Positions 21,736 through 23,406 of a stretch of 23,406 bases of DNA are shown here, in pieces (the stretch's first letter is position 1; each line of letters opens with the position of its first letter). The notes beneath the pieces were generated by a model, which was not told the DNA's origin, ran no database searches, and saw only the letters and a program-made list of their open reading frames with translations. Source of the DNA: JABCPE02 sp963518845 (lineage in GTDB: Bacteria; Bacteroidota; Bacteroidia; Flavobacteriales; Weeksellaceae); the NCBI GenBank assembly GCA_963518845.1, contig CAUQKV010000023.1, positions 1 to 23,406 on the forward strand, written 5' to 3'. The translations under genes and the position numbers were made by a program.

Positions 21736-22230
21736 ATGAAAAAAATATTACTTCTCTCGGACACGCATTCTTATATGGATAACCGCATTTTGGAATACGC
21801 TTCACAGGCGGATGAGGTTTGGCATGCGGGAGATTTTGGAAATCAGGAAGTTATAGATAGCCTCAGCTCGGTAAAGCCTCTGAAAGGAGTCTTTGGAAAT
21901 ATAGATGATGCAGGAATACGGAAACAATTTCCAGAAATATTGAGATTTACCTGCGAGGAAGTGGAAGTTCTGATGACGCACATCGGCGGCTATCCGAAAA
22001 AATACGCTCCCAGCATCAAAGCCGAACTTCTCCAGCACCCGCCGAAACTCTTTATCTCTGGGCATTCTCATATTTTGAAAGTTATGTTTGACCAAGATTT
22101 GGGACTGCTGCACCTCAACCCTGGCGCGTGTGGAAATGTGGGCTGGCACAAGGTAAGAACGATGATGAGGTTCGTGATTGACGGACAGGAGATAAAAGAT
22201 TTGGAAGTAATAGAACTCGGCACAAGATAA
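21736..22230 (+). CDS. YfcE/MJ0936-type metallophosphoesterase
   Basis: This 164-residue calcineurin-like phosphoesterase shows the complete dinuclear metal set: D9 and H11 in LLSDTHSY, D33 in HAGDFG, N55 in GVFGNID, H82 in MTHIGG, and H110 and H112 in SGHSH. NPGACG at 128-133 is also typical of the YfcE group, which hydrolyses phosphodiesters. The biological substrate is unknown. I start it at ATG 21736, giving MKKILLLSDTH; an upstream TTG start would lie inside the -7 promoter element. Four bases separate it from the Smr-domain gene, so they are one operon. It is divergent from truA. Confidence 0.93.
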   Translation: MKKILLLSDTHSYMDNRILEYASQADEVWHAGDFGNQEVIDSLSSVKPLKGVFGNIDDAGIRKQFPEILRFTCEEVEVLMTHIGGYPKKYAPSIKAELLQHPPKLFISGHSHILKVMFDQDLGLLHLNPGACGNVGWHKVRTMMRFVIDGQEIKDLEVIELGTR

Positions 22231-22234
22231 AATT

Positions 22235-22729
22235 ATGAAAATAGGCGATAAAGTTTCGGTGATTGATGAGGATTTGGAGGGAACTCTGGTCTCGGTAAAG
22301 GATAAAACGGCGGTTTTTGAGGATTCGCATGGTTTTCGGCACGAATATCCTTTGGCTCAGCTTGTTTTGTGCGGAAACTTGATTTATGATGAAGTTCCTT
22401 TGACCAAAAAAGAAGAAACGAAAAAAAATATTTCCCAAAAGCACCAAAAAAACGCGATGAAAATAGACCTTCACTTTGATCAATTAGTGAAAAATCCTCA
22501 TGAATATGACTCTTGGGAACGGCTTTTCATCCAAAAAGAACGACTAATGGAGGTCTTGGACTTCTGCAAAGCGAATAAAATAAAACGACTGGAAATCATC
22601 CACGGACTGGGCGAAGGCGTTCTGCAAGAACTGGTCTATGAAGTGCTGCGAGGTTACACTGGGATAGAATTTGAGGAAAATGAATTCTTCAAGCATCAGT
22701 CTGCTTCGGTGGAGGTGGTATTTTTTTAA
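22235..22729 (+). CDS. Smr-domain protein
   Basis: This 164-residue protein has an N-terminal beta-barrel-like segment (MKIGDKVSVIDEDLEGTLVS, about 1-50) resembling the first part of DUF2027 proteins of Bacteroidota. A basic linker (about 57-75) and a C-terminal Smr domain (about 76-164) follow, with DLHFDQL at 78-84 and the HGLGEG motif at 123-128. Smr domains are small nucleases that act on DNA or RNA and are also found at the end of MutS2. A DNA or ribosome-quality role is possible, but no target is visible. It starts at ATG 22235, 4 bases after the phosphoesterase. Its stop codon overlaps by 4 bases the end of the convergent gene on the other strand. Confidence 0.9.
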   Translation: MKIGDKVSVIDEDLEGTLVSVKDKTAVFEDSHGFRHEYPLAQLVLCGNLIYDEVPLTKKEETKKNISQKHQKNAMKIDLHFDQLVKNPHEYDSWERLFIQKERLMEVLDFCKANKIKRLEIIHGLGEGVLQELVYEVLRGYTGIEFEENEFFKHQSASVEVVFF

Positions 22730-23103
22730 ACAAGGAGAAGTTTCGGTTGTTTTAGAGCTGTTATTGTTTCATTTTGCCATTTTAAAAGCTGATAAATACC
22801 ACTATCATAATCATTTTTTATAATATACTCTTTTATTAGTTCAGCTTTTTGAATATCTTTTTTGAACCATTCTGCATTTTCGTGCTTTTTTAAATCTGTT
22901 ATTTTTTCTATATATTGTAATGCTTCAGAATATTTCCCAAGTATAAAATATGTATATACTAAATATTCATCTCTTCCTGTTTCATGTCCATAGTAAGAAT
23001 TATTTAATATATAGGGTATAATATCCTCAAAAGAGTTTAGAAAGTTGAATTTTTTGAAATTTTGTAAAGATAAATTTATGTCATTTATTTCTTCTTTTTC
23101 CAA
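22726..23103 (-). CDS. 3' frame of the split gene (hypothetical)
   Basis: This 125-residue helical, TPR-like frame (DEYLVYTYFILGKYSEALQYIEKI and similar) has no ATG near its start; the only start is TTG 23103. It overlaps the upstream frame by 19 bases. It probably represents the C-terminal half of the broken gene spanning 22726-23342, but it could be a separate, translationally coupled protein. Its AT-rich codon use is like that of the 5' frame and unlike the neighbouring Smr gene. Confidence 0.5.
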   Translation of the reverse strand: MEKEEINDINLSLQNFKKFNFLNSFEDIIPYILNNSYYGHETGRDEYLVYTYFILGKYSEALQYIEKITDLKKHENAEWFKKDIQKAELIKEYIIKNDYDSGIYQLLKWQNETITALKQPKLLLV

Positions 23104-23342
23104 TGATTTCCTATTCTCTCACCTAAACTGAAATTATATGTTGAAAACGGAACATATAAACACTGGACAAAGTATTGTAAGAAAAAAGAGTCTTTGTCTG
23201 TTGATGAATCTAAATAAAAACCTATTAAAACAGATGCTCCAGACTTATCTTTTATTATGTAGTAAGCCAATCTTCCGTTTTTAATAAACTTATCTGCGAA
23301 TTTTATTTTCTTTATTATTTTGTTTAGTTCTATAGTTTTCAT
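23085..23342 (-). CDS. 5' frame of the split gene (hypothetical)
   Basis: This 85-residue frame runs from ATG 23342 and ends in a lysine run and stop just after GERIGNHW. Translation from further upstream (to 23402) would start above the -7 promoter element and is unlikely. Its alternating strands (YYIIKDKSGASVLIGFYLDSS, FFLQYFVQCLYVPFS) suggest a small alpha/beta domain cut short. Read it with the frameshift entry spanning 22726-23342. Confidence 0.5.
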   Translation of the reverse strand: MKTIELNKIIKKIKFADKFIKNGRLAYYIIKDKSGASVLIGFYLDSSTDKDSFFLQYFVQCLYVPFSTYNFSLGERIGNHWKKKK

Positions 23343-23371
23343 TGGTTTTTTACTTATTTTATTCAACCTTA

Positions 23372-23404
23372 CAAAGATATTTCTTAAAAACAATCTTTTC
23401 ACAA
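23372..23404 (-). promoter_or_regulatory. Two-box promoter of the split gene
   Basis: On the minus strand, TTG (23404-23402), a 22-base spacer and TATCTTTG (23379-23372) match the Bacteroidota promoter. Transcription would begin about 23366, roughly 24 bases before ATG 23342. Confidence 0.5.
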
Positions 23405-23406
23405 AA

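Larger units (their letters stand above)
22726..23342 (-). pseudogene. Hypothetical gene apparently split by a -1 frameshift
   Basis: Two overlapping minus-strand frames look like one gene of about 200 residues. The 5' part (23342-23085) ends SLGERIGNHW then KKKK and a stop. The 3' part (to 22726) starts only at TTG 23103, has no ATG, and continues EKEEINDINLSL. The junction is a run of five T on the plus strand (23095-23099, A on the coding strand). One extra A there would read NHWKKEEINDIN without interruption. A two-box promoter lies upstream at 23372-23404. The joined protein would have a small mixed N-domain and a TPR-like helical C-domain. I name no family. It could be a real mutation, a sequencing error or, less likely, programmed frameshifting. 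Confidence 0.55.

Noticed and set aside
21665..21805. Upstream extension of truA by 47 residues
   Set aside because: The extra residues do not fit the family and overlap the divergent phosphoesterase gene and its promoter.
22115..22483. 122-residue frame antisense to the phosphoesterase and Smr genes
   Set aside because: Overlaps two well-supported genes and has no recognisable domain.
1..23406. CRISPR array, tRNA or rRNA gene, insertion sequence or prophage
   Set aside because: No repeat-spacer pattern, cloverleaf, transposase or integrase motif, or terminal repeats were seen on either strand.

Overview
This is an AT-rich, gene-dense chromosomal segment of a Bacteroidota bacterium, most likely a flavobacterium of the Chryseobacterium/Riemerella/Elizabethkingia type (family Weeksellaceae). 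The evidence is the protein families found (DUF4271, DUF4296, an OmpR-type two-component pair, S9 oligopeptidase, bacterial GH3), the repeated Bacteroidota promoter element TAnnTTTG a short distance upstream of start codons, and the absence of clear Shine-Dalgarno sites. The species assignment is inference. The window looks like core chromosome: I see no transposase, integrase, CRISPR array, tRNA or rRNA.

Layout. Positions 1-201 hold no confident gene. From 5660 down to 202 six minus-strand genes are packed tightly: a lipoprotein, apt (adenine salvage), a membrane-anchored TPR protein, ribH (riboflavin), an LTA-synthase-like membrane sulfatase, and a small unknown protein. A promoter with both boxes lies before the TPR gene. 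A divergent SPOR-domain protein (5754-6251) ends at a strong hairpin terminator. Next, on the minus strand, come a histidine kinase and its response regulator (8591-6326), then a WG-repeat lipoprotein with a small partner (10238-8706), an S9A oligopeptidase (12373-10328), hemD and a DUF4271 membrane protein (13858-12459).

From 13945 the plus strand carries a dolichol-phosphate-mannose-synthase-type glycosyltransferase, a DUF4296 lipoprotein and tgt as one operon. They are followed by a Crp/Fnr regulator, panB overlapping a small secreted beta-barrel-like protein, and an ECF sigma factor with a structured leader and a tiny ORF behind it. GH3 and truA lie on the minus strand (21664-19374). A YfcE-type phosphoesterase and an Smr-domain protein lie on the plus strand (21736-22729). 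The last gene, on the minus strand, appears split by a frameshift.

Most genes are housekeeping: cofactor synthesis (ribH, panB, hemD), nucleotide salvage (apt), tRNA modification (truA, tgt) and envelope maintenance. The points most worth a second look are the frameshifted gene at the right end, the stem-loop abutting the sigma-factor start codon with a 32-44-residue ORF downstream, and a Tgt that has lost the three cysteines of its zinc site. I did not find a convincing new multi-gene system.
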